This document shows, in pieces, positions 7,966 to 18,564 of a DNA stretch of 64,000 nucleotides (position 1 is its first letter; the number at the start of each line of letters is the position of its first letter). The notes under the pieces are model-generated. The model saw only the letters and a list, made by a program, of their open reading frames with translations, did not search any database and was not told where the DNA came from. The stretch is from Pycnococcus provasolii. Taxonomy: Eukaryota > Chlorophyta > Pseudoscourfieldiophyceae > Pseudoscourfieldiales. Made by a program: the position numbers and the translations under genes. Where the stretch lies: positions 372,001-436,000 of the forward strand of contig CP150569.1 in assembly GCA_049487715.1 (NCBI GenBank), read 5' to 3'.

Positions 7966-10900
7966 ATGGCGGACGGCGCAGTGTCGCAACCTGCTATGCT
8001 CCATAATAGCGGTGCAGCCGCTGAAATGGGGGATGGCGACGAAGCGACCGTGCCAGTGCAGCAACAGCAGCAGCAGCACGTGATTGCAGACACGCAGTAC
8101 ACGATGCCCTTCTCCCACGCGCCGCCGCATCCGTCCACCGCGTCGCAGTTCAGTCACTCAACAGCACCCACCGGCAAGGTGTCACTCGTGCAGCTCGGCG
8201 TGCTGAGTCCAGAGGAGACGCGCATGATGTCCGTCTGCGAGATCACCAGCGACGTTTCGTACGAGAAGGGATTTCCGCGTCCGGGTGGTCTCAGCGACCC
8301 TCTGATGGGAACGATGGACAAGGACCTGCTGTGCCGAAGCTGCGGTGGTGATCAGAAGGAGTGCGCGGGCCACTTTGGGCACCTCGAGCTCGCACAGCCC
8401 GTCTTCCATCCAGGGCTGATGAACACGACGCTTCGTGTGCTTCGCTCCGTGTGCTTCTCATGCTCGCGCCTGAAGTGCTCGCGCACGACGGCAAAGTTTG
8501 CACACGCCAAGAAGCTGAAAAGGCCGGAGATGCGGCTGAGGTACACGTCCGACCTGTGCCGCACCGCGCAGAAGTGCAGCTTCGACGACGGCGACGATGC
8601 AACCGCCACGGGTGGTGGGTGCGGCGCAAGCCAGCCGTCGCTTAAGTTCGTTGACCAGAAGCTCGTCGCGGAGTGGAAGCCGCAGGCTAACAACGACGAC
8701 GAGACGGGTTCCTCCGGTGCCCTCAAGCAGACCATCTCCCCAGCTCGCGCGCGCGACATCTTGATGGCTATCTCTGACGACGACTGCATCGCGCTTGGCC
8801 TCGATCCCAAGTGGTCGCGACCCGAGTGGTTCATCGTCAGCGTGCTTCCCATTCCGCCGCTCGCCGTGCGCCCGTCCGTTAGCATGGACGGCGGAAGTGG
8901 CGGGAGGTCGGAGGACGACCTCACGCACAAGCTCGTCGAGATTGTTCGTGCGTCCAACGCCCTGCGAAAGCACCAGGATGGCGGAGCTCCCGCACACATG
9001 CTCGAGGACTTTGCCGAGCTGCTGCAGTTTCACGTCTCGACGTACATGATCAACGACATGGCGGGGCAAAATCCAGCTCTGACGCGCACAGGACGGCCGA
9101 TCAAGTCAATCAGCCAGCGCCTAAAGTCGAAGGAGGGCCGCATACGCGGCAACCTGATGGGAAAGCGCGTTGACTTCTCCGCGCGTTCGGTCATCACGCC
9201 CGACCCGAATCTCGCGCTGGACGAGCTTGGCGTGCCGGGCACAATCGCGCTCAACCTCACCGTCCCTGAGATCGTCACGCCGTACAACTACGAGAGGCTC
9301 AAGGAGCTCGTGGAGAATGGCCCGAATCCGCTGCCTGGCAAGACTGGTGCCAAGTACATCGTCGACACTGAGGGCCACCGCATCGACCTGAGATACCTCA
9401 AGCAGTCGGGCGACCGGCACTTGGAGTATGGCATGGTGGTTGAGCGGCACATGATGAACGGAGACGTTGTGCTCTTCAATCGGCAGCCTAGTCTGCACAA
9501 GATGTCCATCATGGGACATCGCGTGAGGATCTTCCCGTACAGCACATTTCGCATGAACCTGTCCGTTACGCCGCCGTACAACGCCGACTTTGACGGCGAC
9601 GAGATGAACATGCACCTCCCTCAGTCATTCGAGACGAAGGCTGAGATTGAGCACATGATGACGACGGACAAGATGATCGTCTCGCCGCAGGCGAATAAAC
9701 CTGTGATGGGTATCGTCCAGGACACGCTGCTCGGCTGCCGCATCATGACAAAGCGCGACACCTTCTTGGAGAAGGATCTGTTCATGAACGTGTGCATGTG
9801 GCACCGCAACTGGGACGGCAAGATTCCCATGCCAACCATTCTCAAGCCGAAGCCTCTGTGGACGGGCAAGCAGGTGTTCAACCTGTTCTTGCCGAACATC
9901 AACCTAACGCGCAAGAGCAACTGGTACGCCGATGGTGAACCGAAGGACTTCTCGCCCACCGACAGCCAGGTGATTGTCGAGAGCGGCGAGCTGATCACGG
10001 GAACGTTCGACAAAAAGAGCCTCGGCGCCAGCGCAGGCAGCGTGATTCACGTCACCTGGGAGGAGTGCGGTCCGACCGCGACGAAGGACTTCATTGGAAG
10101 CACGCAGTGGCTGGTGAATAGCTGGCTGCTCCAGCGAAGCTTCTCGATCGGCATCGGAGACACGGTTGCCGACCAGGACACGATGATGGCAATCAACGAG
10201 ACGATCGCAAAGGCGAAAAGCGACGTCAAGGTTCTCATCGAGAAGTGGCAGACGAAGAGCCTCGAGCAGCAGCCGGGCCGAACGGTGCAGGAGACGTTCG
10301 AGGACGAGGTGAACAAGGTTCTCAACTCGGCGACGAACAAGGCTGGAAAAAGCGCGCAGCTCAGCCTTCCAGACGACAACAACGTGAAGCGCATGGTGAC
10401 GGCTGGAAGCAAGGGATCGCCGATTAACATCGCGCAGATGATTGCTTGCGTGGGGCAGCAGAACGTCGAGGGCAAGCGAATTCCGTACGGGTTTGTCGGA
10501 CGAACGCTGCCTCACTTCGTCAAGGATGACTACGGCCCAGAGAGCCGCGGATTCGTGGAGAACAGCTACCTGAGAGGATTAACGCCGCAGGAGTTTTTCT
10601 TCCACGCCATGGGCGGACGCGAGGGACTGATTGACACAGCCGTGAAGACGGCGTCGACGGGGTACATCCAGAGAAGGCTCGTCAAGGCGATGGAGGATGT
10701 GAGGGTTCAGTACGATGGCACGGCCCGAAATGGAAACGGCGACATCATCCAATTCCTGTACGGCGAGGATGGCATGGCTGCCGAGTACATTGAGACGCAG
10801 TCGCTGGACCACCTGAAATGGAATGAGAAGAAGTTTTCGCAGGTTTACATGTGGGGCCACGGCGACGACGAGGACGAGAAGCCTGATTGCGTGGACGACG

Positions 10901-13900
10901 ATACGTGGCAGAGCATGATGACGGACCCTGAGATCCAGAAGAAGATGCAGGAGGAGGTGGATCAGCTGAAGAGAGACTTGAAAGATTTGAGGTGTGACAT
11001 CATTCCGAGCGGCGACACGAGTTGGCCGCTGCCGCTGAATGTGTCGAGGCTGATCACGAATGCTCAGAGGATGTTTCAGGTGTCTGGAGGTGCGGGGACG
11101 TCGTACCTGACGCCAATGGGCATCATGGACGAGATTAAGAAGCTCACGACGAGTAAGCTCGTGGTGGTGGTTGGCGACGATCTGCTTTCCAAGGAGGCTC
11201 AGGCGAATTCGACGATCCTCTTCTCGAGCTTGATTCGATGCAAGCTGGCAAGTAAGCGCGTGCTGATGGAGTACGGCTTGACGAGGCAGGCTTTCGAGTG
11301 GCTGATGGGCGAGATTGAGCACCGATTTTTGGTGAGCCAAGCGCAGCCTGGCGAGATGATCGGATGCTTGGCGGCGCAGAGCGTCGGCGAGCCCGCGACT
11401 CAGATGACTTTAAACACGTTCCACTTTGCTGGTGTATCTGCGAAGAACGTGACGCTCGGAGTGCCTCGCCTGACGGAGATTATCAACATTTCGAAGAGCA
11501 TCAGGACGCCGAGTCTGACGGTGTACCTGAAGGAACCGTGGAGCAAGACGAAAGAGTCGGCGAAAGACGTGCAGTGCTACCTTGAATTTACGACGCTGAA
11601 GCAGGTGACGTCGATGACGGAGATTTACTACGATCCGGAGATCACCAAGACGATCGTGGATGAGGACAAGGAGTGGGTTGAGCAGTACTACGAGCTGCCC
11701 GACGAGGAGGTGGATCTGAACCGCATCTCTCCATGGGTGCTGAGGATTGTTCTCAACCGCGAGCTGATGGTGGACAAAAAGTTGGACATGGGAACGATTG
11801 CCAGCAGGATGGAGAGCGAGTTTGGCGGCGATCTTCATTTGGTGTTCACCGATGATAACGCGGAAGAGCTCGTGCTACGAGTGAGAGTGGTTGACGATAA
11901 TTCCGCGGAGCTGAAGGGATTCGGCGACGACGAAGGTGGCGACGTGGCTGACGGTGGTCCCGATGAGGGTGGGGTGGTGGTGGTGGTGGTGGTGGTGAAA
12001 GTGGTGGTGGTGGTACTGGTGGTGGTGGTGGTCAGCAGTCAACACGCAGCTCTGTGGTGGCTGTCGACGACGATGCCGCGGATTTCCTGAAGAGGGTGGA
12101 GTCCAGCCTGATGGACATGCCGCTGCGCGGCGTGCAAAACATCAAGAAGGTGTTTTTGAGGCAGACGAAGAAGGTTGTGAACACGGTAGACGGGTACCAC
12201 AACGAGGATGAGTGGATGCTCGACACCGAGGGTGTGAACATGGCGGAGGTGATGTGCGACGAGCGCATCGACTTCTCGAGGTGCCTGACAAATGATTTGG
12301 TGGAGACGCTCCAGCTGTTCGGCATCGAGGCGACGCGAGCGGCTCTGCTGCGAGAGCTGCGCGGCGTGATTGAGTTTGACGGGTCTTATGTGAATTACAG
12401 GCACCTGAGCATTCTGTGCGACGTGATGACGTGCCGAGGCTACCTGATGGCGATCACCAGACACGGCATCAATCGCGTGGAAAATGGACCTCTGATGCGA
12501 TGCTCGTTCGAGGAGACAGTGGACATTCTGTTCGAGGCGAGCGCGCACGGCATGACGGATCGCATGCGAGGCGTGTCAGGACCCATCATGATGGGACAGC
12601 TTGCACCCGTGGGAACAGGAAGCTTTGATTTGGTATTGGACGAGGAGAAATTGGAGAGGGCTATGGACATGGATGGTGGTGCAGGTGGTGGTGGTGGTGG
12701 TCTTCTCATGAAGGAGCAGCATCCCATGACGCCTAGCATGATGACGCCAATGCACAGCAGCCCATTTGCGGTGATGAGTCCTGGCCAACAGGGTGGATTG
12801 TTTTCTCCGTTTGCTGGTGGTGGCGGCATGAGTCCGTCAAGCCAGGCTATGTTTTCGCCGTTTGGTGGCCATCAGGCTGATGGAAACGCTGCTATTTTCT
12901 CGCCGAGCCATAGCATGATGAGTCCCGCGAGCTTCAGTCCGGGTGGCGGTGGGGTTAGCCCGGGGTATAGTCCCACGAGTCCTGCTTATTCGCCAACGCA
13001 AGATTCTTGTTTCGCAACTCTCTGCTTTGTGTGCCATGCCAGAATCAACGCGACTGACTCAAGAAAAACCCCAAACCCCAAACCCAAAACCCCAAACCAT
13101 TTCACAGGAGTCCTGCATAGTACGGATTTTGCCTTCATCTTATGCCTGTCTGCCAGAATCAAGGAACTCACGCGCGCAAATCAAAACCATCTCCAGCTCG
13201 CCGACTTCGCCAGCGCAAGTTCATTGTCTCGCTTCTTGCTTCTCTTGCCTCGGGAGAACAACACGCAACTGACTATTTCAATCACTTTCCCCCTACCACA
13301 GATATTCGCCGACTTCGCCAGCGCAAGTTCATTGTCTCGCTTCTTGCTTCTCTTGCCTCGGGAGAACAACACGCAACTGACTATTTCAATCACTTTCCCC
13401 CTACCACAGATATTCGCCGACTTCGCCAGCGCAAGTTCATTGTCTCGCTTCTTGCTTCTCTTGCCTCGGGAGAACAACACGCAACTGACTATTTCAATCA
13501 CTTTCCCCTACCACAGATATTCGCCGACTTCGCCAGCGCAAGTTCATTGTCTCGCTTCTTGCTTCTCTTGCCTCGGGAGAACAACACGCAACTGACTATT
13601 TCAATCACTTTCCCCCTACCACAGATATTCGCCGACTTCGCCAGCGCAAGTTCATTGTCTCGCTTCTTGCTTCTCTTGCCTCGGGAGAACAACACGCAAC
13701 TGACTATTTCAATCACTTTCCCCCTACCACAGATATTCGCCGACTTCGCCAGCGCAAGTTCATTGTCTCGCTTCTTGCTTCTCTTGCCTCGGGAGAACAA
13801 CACGCAACTGACTATTTCAATCACTTTCCCCCTACCACAGATATTCGCCGACTTCGCCAGCGCAAGTTCATTGTCTCGCTTCTTGCTTCTCTTGCCTCGG

Positions 13901-15086
13901 GAGAACAACACGCAACTGACTATTTCAATCACTTTCCCCCTACCACAGATATTCGCCGACTTCGCCAGCGCAAGTTCATTGTCTCGCTTCTTGCTTCTCT
14001 TGCCTCGGGAGAACAACACGCAACTGACTATTTCAATCACTTTCCCCCTACCACAGATATTCGCCGACTTCGCCAGCGCAAGTTCATTGTCTCGCTTCTT
14101 GCTTCTCTTGCCTCGGGAGAACAACACGCAACTGACTATTTCAATCACTTTCCCCCTACCACAGATATTCGCCGACTTCGCCAGCGCAAGTTCATTGTCT
14201 CGCTTCTTGCTTCTCTTGCCTCGGGAGAACAACACGCAACTGACTATTTCAATCACTTTCCCCCTACCACAGATATTCGCCGACTTCGCCAGCGCAAGTT
14301 CATTGTCTCGCTTCTTGCTTCTCTTGCCTCGGGAGAACAACACGCAACTGACTATTTCAATCACTTTCCCCCTACCACAGATATTCGCCGACTTCGCCAG
14401 CGCAAGTTCATTGTCTCGCTTCTTGCTTCTCTTGCCTCGGGAGAACAACACGCAACTGACTATTTCAATCACTTCCCCCTACCACAGATATTCGCCGACT
14501 TCGCCAGCGCAAGTTCATTGTCTCGCTTCTTGCTTCTCTTGCCTCGGGAGAACAACACGCAACTGACTATTTCAATCACTTCCCCCTACCACAGATATTC
14601 GCCGACTTCGCCAGCGCAAGTTCATTGTCTCGCTTCTTGCTTCTCTTGCCTCGGGAGAACAACACGCAACTGACTATTTCAATCACTTTCCCCCTACCAC
14701 AGATATTCGCCGACTTCGCCAGCTTACTCGCCGACGAGTCCTACATAGTACGGATTTTGCTATGCCTGTCTGCCATGCCAGAATCAAGGAACTCACACGC
14801 GCAAATCAAAACCATCTCCAGCTCGCCGACGAGTCCTAGTACGCCTTGCTTTCTTTTCTCATCTCCTGTCTGCTCATTTCGTGCTGAAACACAATCACTG
14901 ACACCATCACTAACATCAAACCAATGCAGCATACAGCCCAACGAGTCCTAGTACGCCTTTCTTGCTTTTCTCATCTCGTGCTAAACAATCACTAACACTC
15001 ACACCTGACACATCATAGCGTACAGCCCGAGCTCACCAGTTTACACGCCGCCAACGACAGGCGGAGCGGAGGAGGAGGATGCCTAG
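7966..15086 (+). CDS. RPB1: RNA polymerase II largest subunit, with CTD encoded by microexons
   Basis: Rpb1 of about 1828 residues after splicing. An N-terminal polyQ extension of about 70 residues precedes the clamp (CRSCGGDQKECAGHFGHLEL zinc site). The catalytic NADFDGDEMN lies near residue 540, the GRTLPHF funnel/bridge region follows, and the trigger-loop region has TQMTLNTFHFAGVSAKNVTLG. Exon 1 runs to 12997, but the frame breaks at 11972/11973 in a GGT-repeat glycine linker: adding one T restores it. The CTD is then built from exons 13108-13119, 13197-13214, thirteen 21-nt exons (starts 13302, 13410, 13517, 13625, 13733, 13841, 13949, 14057, 14165, 14273, 14381, 14488, 14595), 14703-14747, 14822-14838, 14930-14950 and 15019-15086. 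Exon lengths plus the one restored base sum to 5487 nt, exactly 1829 codons ending in TAG. About 21 heptads result, mostly YSPTSPA, then YSPTSPT, ending EEEDA. Intron boundaries are predictions. Confidence 0.9.
12998..13107 (+). other. RPB1 intron with CCCCAAA/CCCAAAA-rich core (predicted GC-AG)
   Basis: Predicted 110-nt intron from GCAAGA to TTTCACAG. It contains a run of CCCCAAA-type repeats at 13074-13099. It is followed by a 12-nt microexon (13108-13119) and a GTACGG...CTCCAG intron (13120-13196). A near copy of that second intron recurs at 14748-14821, so a larger CTD block was duplicated before the 108-bp array expanded. Confidence 0.7.
13215..14702 (+). repeat. Tandem exon-intron array: one CTD heptad per 21-nt microexon
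   Basis: Fourteen near-identical introns of 86-87 nt alternate with 21-nt exons at a 107-108 bp period. Each intron begins GCAAGT (a GC-AG donor matching the U1 consensus), carries a CTGAC branch-like motif and ends in a pyrimidine tract plus TACCACAG. Each exon starts with the third base of an Ala codon, encodes YSPTSP and ends with GC, so any number of exons joins in frame. Copies differ only by an occasional C in the pyrimidine run. Reading through an intron in frame adds about 19 residues and a stop. Confidence 0.9.
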
Positions 15087-15239
15087 TGGAGGAGTGGAGG
15101 ATTTTTGCAATGGTGGAGGAACTGAGGATTGTTGCAATGGTGGATTGCAGTGGAGGAAAGCTTTTGGTAACAAAACAAAGACTCACGATTCCAAAACACA
15201 AACCCAGAGCGTGCAAGCTCCTTGCGCGCACCGGCGAGC

Positions 15240-16142
15240 TCAACTGGGCACCACTGCTGAGGCGTCCAGCGTGTGCGCGCCGCCCGAGACGCCCACCCAG
15301 CCCATGTGTTTGTGGCACAGGATGCGCACTCCCGGCTCGCCGCGGTAGTACGTCCGCAAGGCCTCGTTCTGGCACGCGCACGTGCCCTGGCACACGAAGC
15401 AGCTCCAGCCCGGGCCCACGACGGTGCCGTCCGCGTTCTGGTGCTGTTGCACGAATTGATAGACGTCCTCCATGGAGTCGGCGTCGGTTATGTGAAACAA
15501 ACACCTTGCGCAGAACACGATTCCGCACGTCGTGCACGCCAGAGGAGGACTCATGGCGCCGCGCCACGAGGCGCGGCACTGCGTGCAGCAGTGGCAAGAG
15601 AGGTGACGGCGCACGTTGGGCGGCGGAGGCGGTAGCACGAAGTCTCTTGCGCCCTCGTACGGCTCGGACGCCTTGTTCCCGTGCCAAGACGGGCGGGTGA
15701 CGATAGCGTCGTGTTGCTCGATGGCCTTCTTTCCTGCCGCTCTTTTCGGAACGGAGGGAGGAGGTGGTCGCTCGCCGTGATCGCCTTCGGCCTCCGCGCA
15801 TAGCTCGTACGCCTTCTGCGGCGAGACGGACGGCGACTCGCCGAGGAGTCGACCCGATCGCCTCGAGGGGGCGCGAGGGGTGGCCGGTGCCTGCCTGGGT
15901 GCCAGCCTCGTTCGCTCTTTTTGGTCAGCGGCCATGCGCGCGCGCATGTCGGCGGTGGTCTGCACGATGCCCAGGTCCGCCATGAGACGCTTGTTGCGCG
16001 CCACCTGCTCGTCGCGCTCGCGCTCGTACTCGGACCTGCCAAGAGGGGAAGGCACTGGGGTGGATGGCGAAGGAGCGGCGTCCTCCTTTGCCACACGCCT
16101 CTTCTTCGTCTCCCGCGTCGCCTCCTCCTCCTCCTCGGTTCG

Positions 16143-16185
<43 letters not shown>

Positions 16186-16436
16186 CGTCGTTGTTGTTGT
16201 CGTCGTCGTTGTTGTTGTTGTTGTCGTTGTCGTTGTTGTTTCTGCACCAATGTGTGCCTCTCCATCGCCTCGACGAGTCTCAACAACTGCGCGTGCGTGA
16301 CCTCCTCCTGGTCGCCGTCGTCGTACTTGACCAAGTACCAGCCCGCCAAGGCCTCGTACGAAGCAACCGAGCCCTCGTACCACTGCCTGTTGAACTGCTT
16401 ACGCACGCGGCGGTGCAACAGCGAATCTGACGCCAT
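15240..16436 (-). CDS. CDCA7-like zf-4CXXC_R1 protein with N-terminal Tudor-like domain
   Basis: 398 residues from ATG 16436 (MASDSLLHRRVRKQF). Residues about 8-55 (RRVRKQFNRQWYEGSVASYE, then WYLVKYDDGDQEEV) look like a Tudor/chromo-like module seen in chromatin proteins. A Gln/Arg low-complexity region encoded by TTG repeats (about 16141-16240) follows, then a basic middle. The last 105 or so residues hold the CDCA7-type zinc finger: CHCCTQCRAS, CTTCGIVFCARCLF, CFVCQGTCACQNEALR and ILCHKH. The family is associated with DNA-methylation maintenance and HELLS/DDM1 remodelling, so a nuclear chromatin role is likely. It is tail-to-tail with RPB1 (153 bp). Confidence 0.75.
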
Positions 16437-16659
16437 CACAACCTGATGGGTTTGATGAGGAGCACTATGTGCATGTGCAGTGTGGGGGAGACAAAACGGG
16501 CGAGACGCAAGTGAGGACCCCTTGGACTCCCCGCCCCCTCGGACCTCCCTCCCCACCTAGCTAGGCCAGGCAGCGAGGGCTACGGGCGAACGGCCGGGAA
16601 TACCACGCCCACAACTCCCCTCCCCCAGGTGAGGTTTCCCGGAGCGAGAAAATAAATAA

Positions 16660-16745
16660 CTCTCGTCCTGGCTGGGCTGGCTTTGTAACCACTCACTCAT
16701 GCACTCGTCGACGATGATGCAACGCAGCAGCGGCAGCCTGTTGCC
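16660..16745 (+). repeat. Shared 5' module, copy 2 (start of GET3B-like gene)
   Basis: Contains CTCGTCCTGGCTGGGCTGG, the string CACTCGTCGACGATGATG and ACGCAGC, the same block found at the start of the nuclease gene (4430-4520, minus). Identity is high across the 5' UTR, start codon and first codons only; the proteins are otherwise unrelated. Confidence 0.65.
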
Positions 16746-17988
16746 ACGCTCGCACGCAGCACGCTCGCACGCAGCACGCGCACGCTCGCAACAACGCACA
16801 TCAGCAGCAGCAGCAGCAGCACCAAAAGCGTCTTCATCACCCATATTCGTCACCACAGTAGGCAAGGGTGGCGTCGGCAAGACGCACGCCGCGCTCGCAC
16901 TCTCCATCTCTCAGGCATCCCAAAACAAACGAGTCCTGTACCTATCCACGCACGCCGACGCGTCGCCAGAATATGCGCTTCAGATGCCGCCACCCACCCG
17001 CCTTCCAACCACACCCACCGCCGCCGCCCCTGAGCTGGGACTACCCTCGACGTTGTTCCTGCAGCGCATCGAATCAACCGCACTTCTCGACGACGCGTAC
17101 GAAGAGGCGAAAAAAGCGGATGCCGACTTTGGCATTTCGACAGCCATAAAAACAGCAACGAACGACTCCGCGAACTTCGAGCTGCCAAAAAAGAAGACGA
17201 TACCTCTCGTCGCGGGCATGGATCCGTGGCTTCTGTTGGGATATTTACTGCGCCGCGTCATACACTCAGACAAGTACTACGACGTCGTCGTCGTCGACGG
17301 ACTGTCAACCACGGAGGCTGCAAGATTAGCCGCAACGCCCGTGCGTGCCAAGTGGCTCAGTGAGCGCGCGAGGGATGAGGTGAAGGCGAGCGACGCAGGA
17401 CGCATCGTCTTGCCAACGGTCGAGATGGCTGCGAGCAGCGTGCTCACGGACAACGCCACCACGGGTGGGAACTCCGACTACGAGCGACTACGCAACTTGC
17501 TGGATGACGCGGCGGATTTGGTGACAAATCCCAAGCGCTTTATCGGAGTGCTCGTCACGCAAGCTGGAAATGCCGCGGCTAGTGACGCTGCGGCGCGTGC
17601 TTGGGGTGCTCTAGCCATCGCGGGAGCGCCGTGCGGTGCCGTGTGGATGCGAGGCGGCAAGGAGGATGACGGCGAGAAGTTCTCACCACTCGTCAGCATC
17701 GCCACGGCGGAGAATGCAAGCCTGTCAGACCTCGTCGCCACCGTTCCGGATTCGTTTTTGGACGATGCCGTGTCGACGTCGGTACCGCCGCCGCTTGAAG
17801 TGAGCAGCGACTGCTTGAGAGTGCACCTGCCGCTGGTTCCGAAAACTGACGTCAAGGTGAGCTTGAGTGGCAGCGAGGTTGTCGTGGAAGCGTGCGGCTC
17901 GCGTCGTGCCATTCCTCTACCAGCTGGCCGGAGTAAGGTGGCTGGCGCGAAGGCTGACAACAATGTGCTTGAAATCAAGCTGGAGTAA
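16699..17988 (+). CDS. Plastid GET3B/ArsA-like ATPase with ArsA_HSP20 tail
   Basis: 429 residues. The N-terminal 48 residues are Ser/Ala/Arg-rich, like an organelle transit peptide. Residues about 56-63 are GKGGVGKT, the deviant Walker A of ArsA/GET3 ATPases. VVVVDGLST probably corresponds to the Walker B/switch region. The last 60 residues (LPLVPKTDVKVSLSGSEVVV, then RRAIPLPAGRSKVAGA, ending LEIKLE) match the ArsA_HSP20 domain typical of bacterial-type and plastid GET3 homologues. The expected role is tail-anchored membrane-protein targeting or chaperoning in the plastid. It is tail-to-tail with the Mpo1-like gene, 33 bp apart. Start ATG 16699; MMQRSS at 16714 is an alternative. Confidence 0.7.
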   Translation: MHSSTMMQRSSGSLLPRSHAARSHAARARSQQRTSAAAAAAPKASSSPIFVTTVGKGGVGKTHAALALSISQASQNKRVLYLSTHADASPEYALQMPPPTRLPTTPTAAAPELGLPSTLFLQRIESTALLDDAYEEAKKADADFGISTAIKTATNDSANFELPKKKTIPLVAGMDPWLLLGYLLRRVIHSDKYYDVVVVDGLSTTEAARLAATPVRAKWLSERARDEVKASDAGRIVLPTVEMAASSVLTDNATTGGNSDYERLRNLLDDAADLVTNPKRFIGVLVTQAGNAAASDAAARAWGALAIAGAPCGAVWMRGGKEDDGEKFSPLVSIATAENASLSDLVATVPDSFLDDAVSTSVPPPLEVSSDCLRVHLPLVPKTDVKVSLSGSEVVVEACGSRRAIPLPAGRSKVAGAKADNNVLEIKLE

Positions 17989-18021
17989 TTTTATCTTAGA
18001 GTTTACACGCGCTTTCTACTT

Positions 18022-18564
18022 CTACTTCTTCTTCCTTGCGGCGTCTAATTCACTTCGAATCTTGTCAGCTCTTGCGCGTACGCGCTTGTGCAGCTCGGGC
18101 AGCATGCCGAGCTTAAAGGCGCACTCCACGAAAACAAAGAACGGCGCGGCGAGGAACGAGTGAAGAAATCCGGTGAAGAGGCTTGGCGCGCGCCTCTCGA
18201 ACACGCCGTGTCCGATGAACTGCGCGATCCACGACGCGACGTGCACGCCGAGTGCGATTTTCGCGGAAGCAGGCTCATTTTGGGCGAAAGTCACGCTGCT
18301 CACGAACAGCCCCGTGCCAAGCGTGGCACCCCACGTGATTCCCAGTGGGGCGTTGAGGTACGTGTAGTAGGCAGTATATGAGAGGAGCAGTGCGGCGGGC
18401 ACTCCCGGTATTCGCGACACGCCCACCAGCAGACTCCACGCGATTGCGGGTATGAAGGCGACGTGTATGGCCTGGTTGGTTGCGTCGCTGTGGAAGGCGA
18501 GGTAGAATGAGAGCAGTCCCTCGAAGTCCAGCAGGCTGGGCAGCGGCGTCGGCGGCGAAGGCAT
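18022..18564 (-). CDS. Mpo1-like (DUF962) membrane dioxygenase
   Basis: 180 residues, matching the usual size of the Mpo1/YGL010w family. Conserved features seen are FYLAFHSDATNQAIHVAFIP (first His pair region) and WIAQFIGHGVFERRAPSLF (the Q-x-x-GH---E--P-L block), with four hydrophobic segments. Fungal Mpo1 is an ER Fe(II)-dependent dioxygenase acting on 2-hydroxy fatty acids in alpha-oxidation. The conserved His residues are present, so activity is plausible. Basic Lys-rich C-terminus (ARKKK), possibly an ER-retention-like signal. Confidence 0.8.
   Translation of the reverse strand: MPSPPTPLPSLLDFEGLLSFYLAFHSDATNQAIHVAFIPAIAWSLLVGVSRIPGVPAALLLSYTAYYTYLNAPLGITWGATLGTGLFVSSVTFAQNEPASAKIALGVHVASWIAQFIGHGVFERRAPSLFTGFLHSFLAAPFFVFVECAFKLGMLPELHKRVRARADKIRSELDAARKKK

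Noticed and set aside
13498-14472. Long minus-strand ORF of 324 codons and plus-strand ORF 13142-14566
   Set aside because: Both are by-products of a 108-bp unit (multiple of three) without stops in those frames. The peptides are perfect 36-residue repeats with no domain.
13215-14702. CRISPR-like or satellite array (107-108 bp direct repeats)
   Set aside because: Repeats include the coding heptad itself and splice signals, with no unique spacers. The exon-intron explanation closes the RPB1 frame exactly.
15921-16446. Poly-Leu, poly-Val and poly-Cys ORFs opposite the CDCA7-like gene
   Set aside because: Shadow frames of the TTG/CAA repeat that encodes polyQ on the minus strand.
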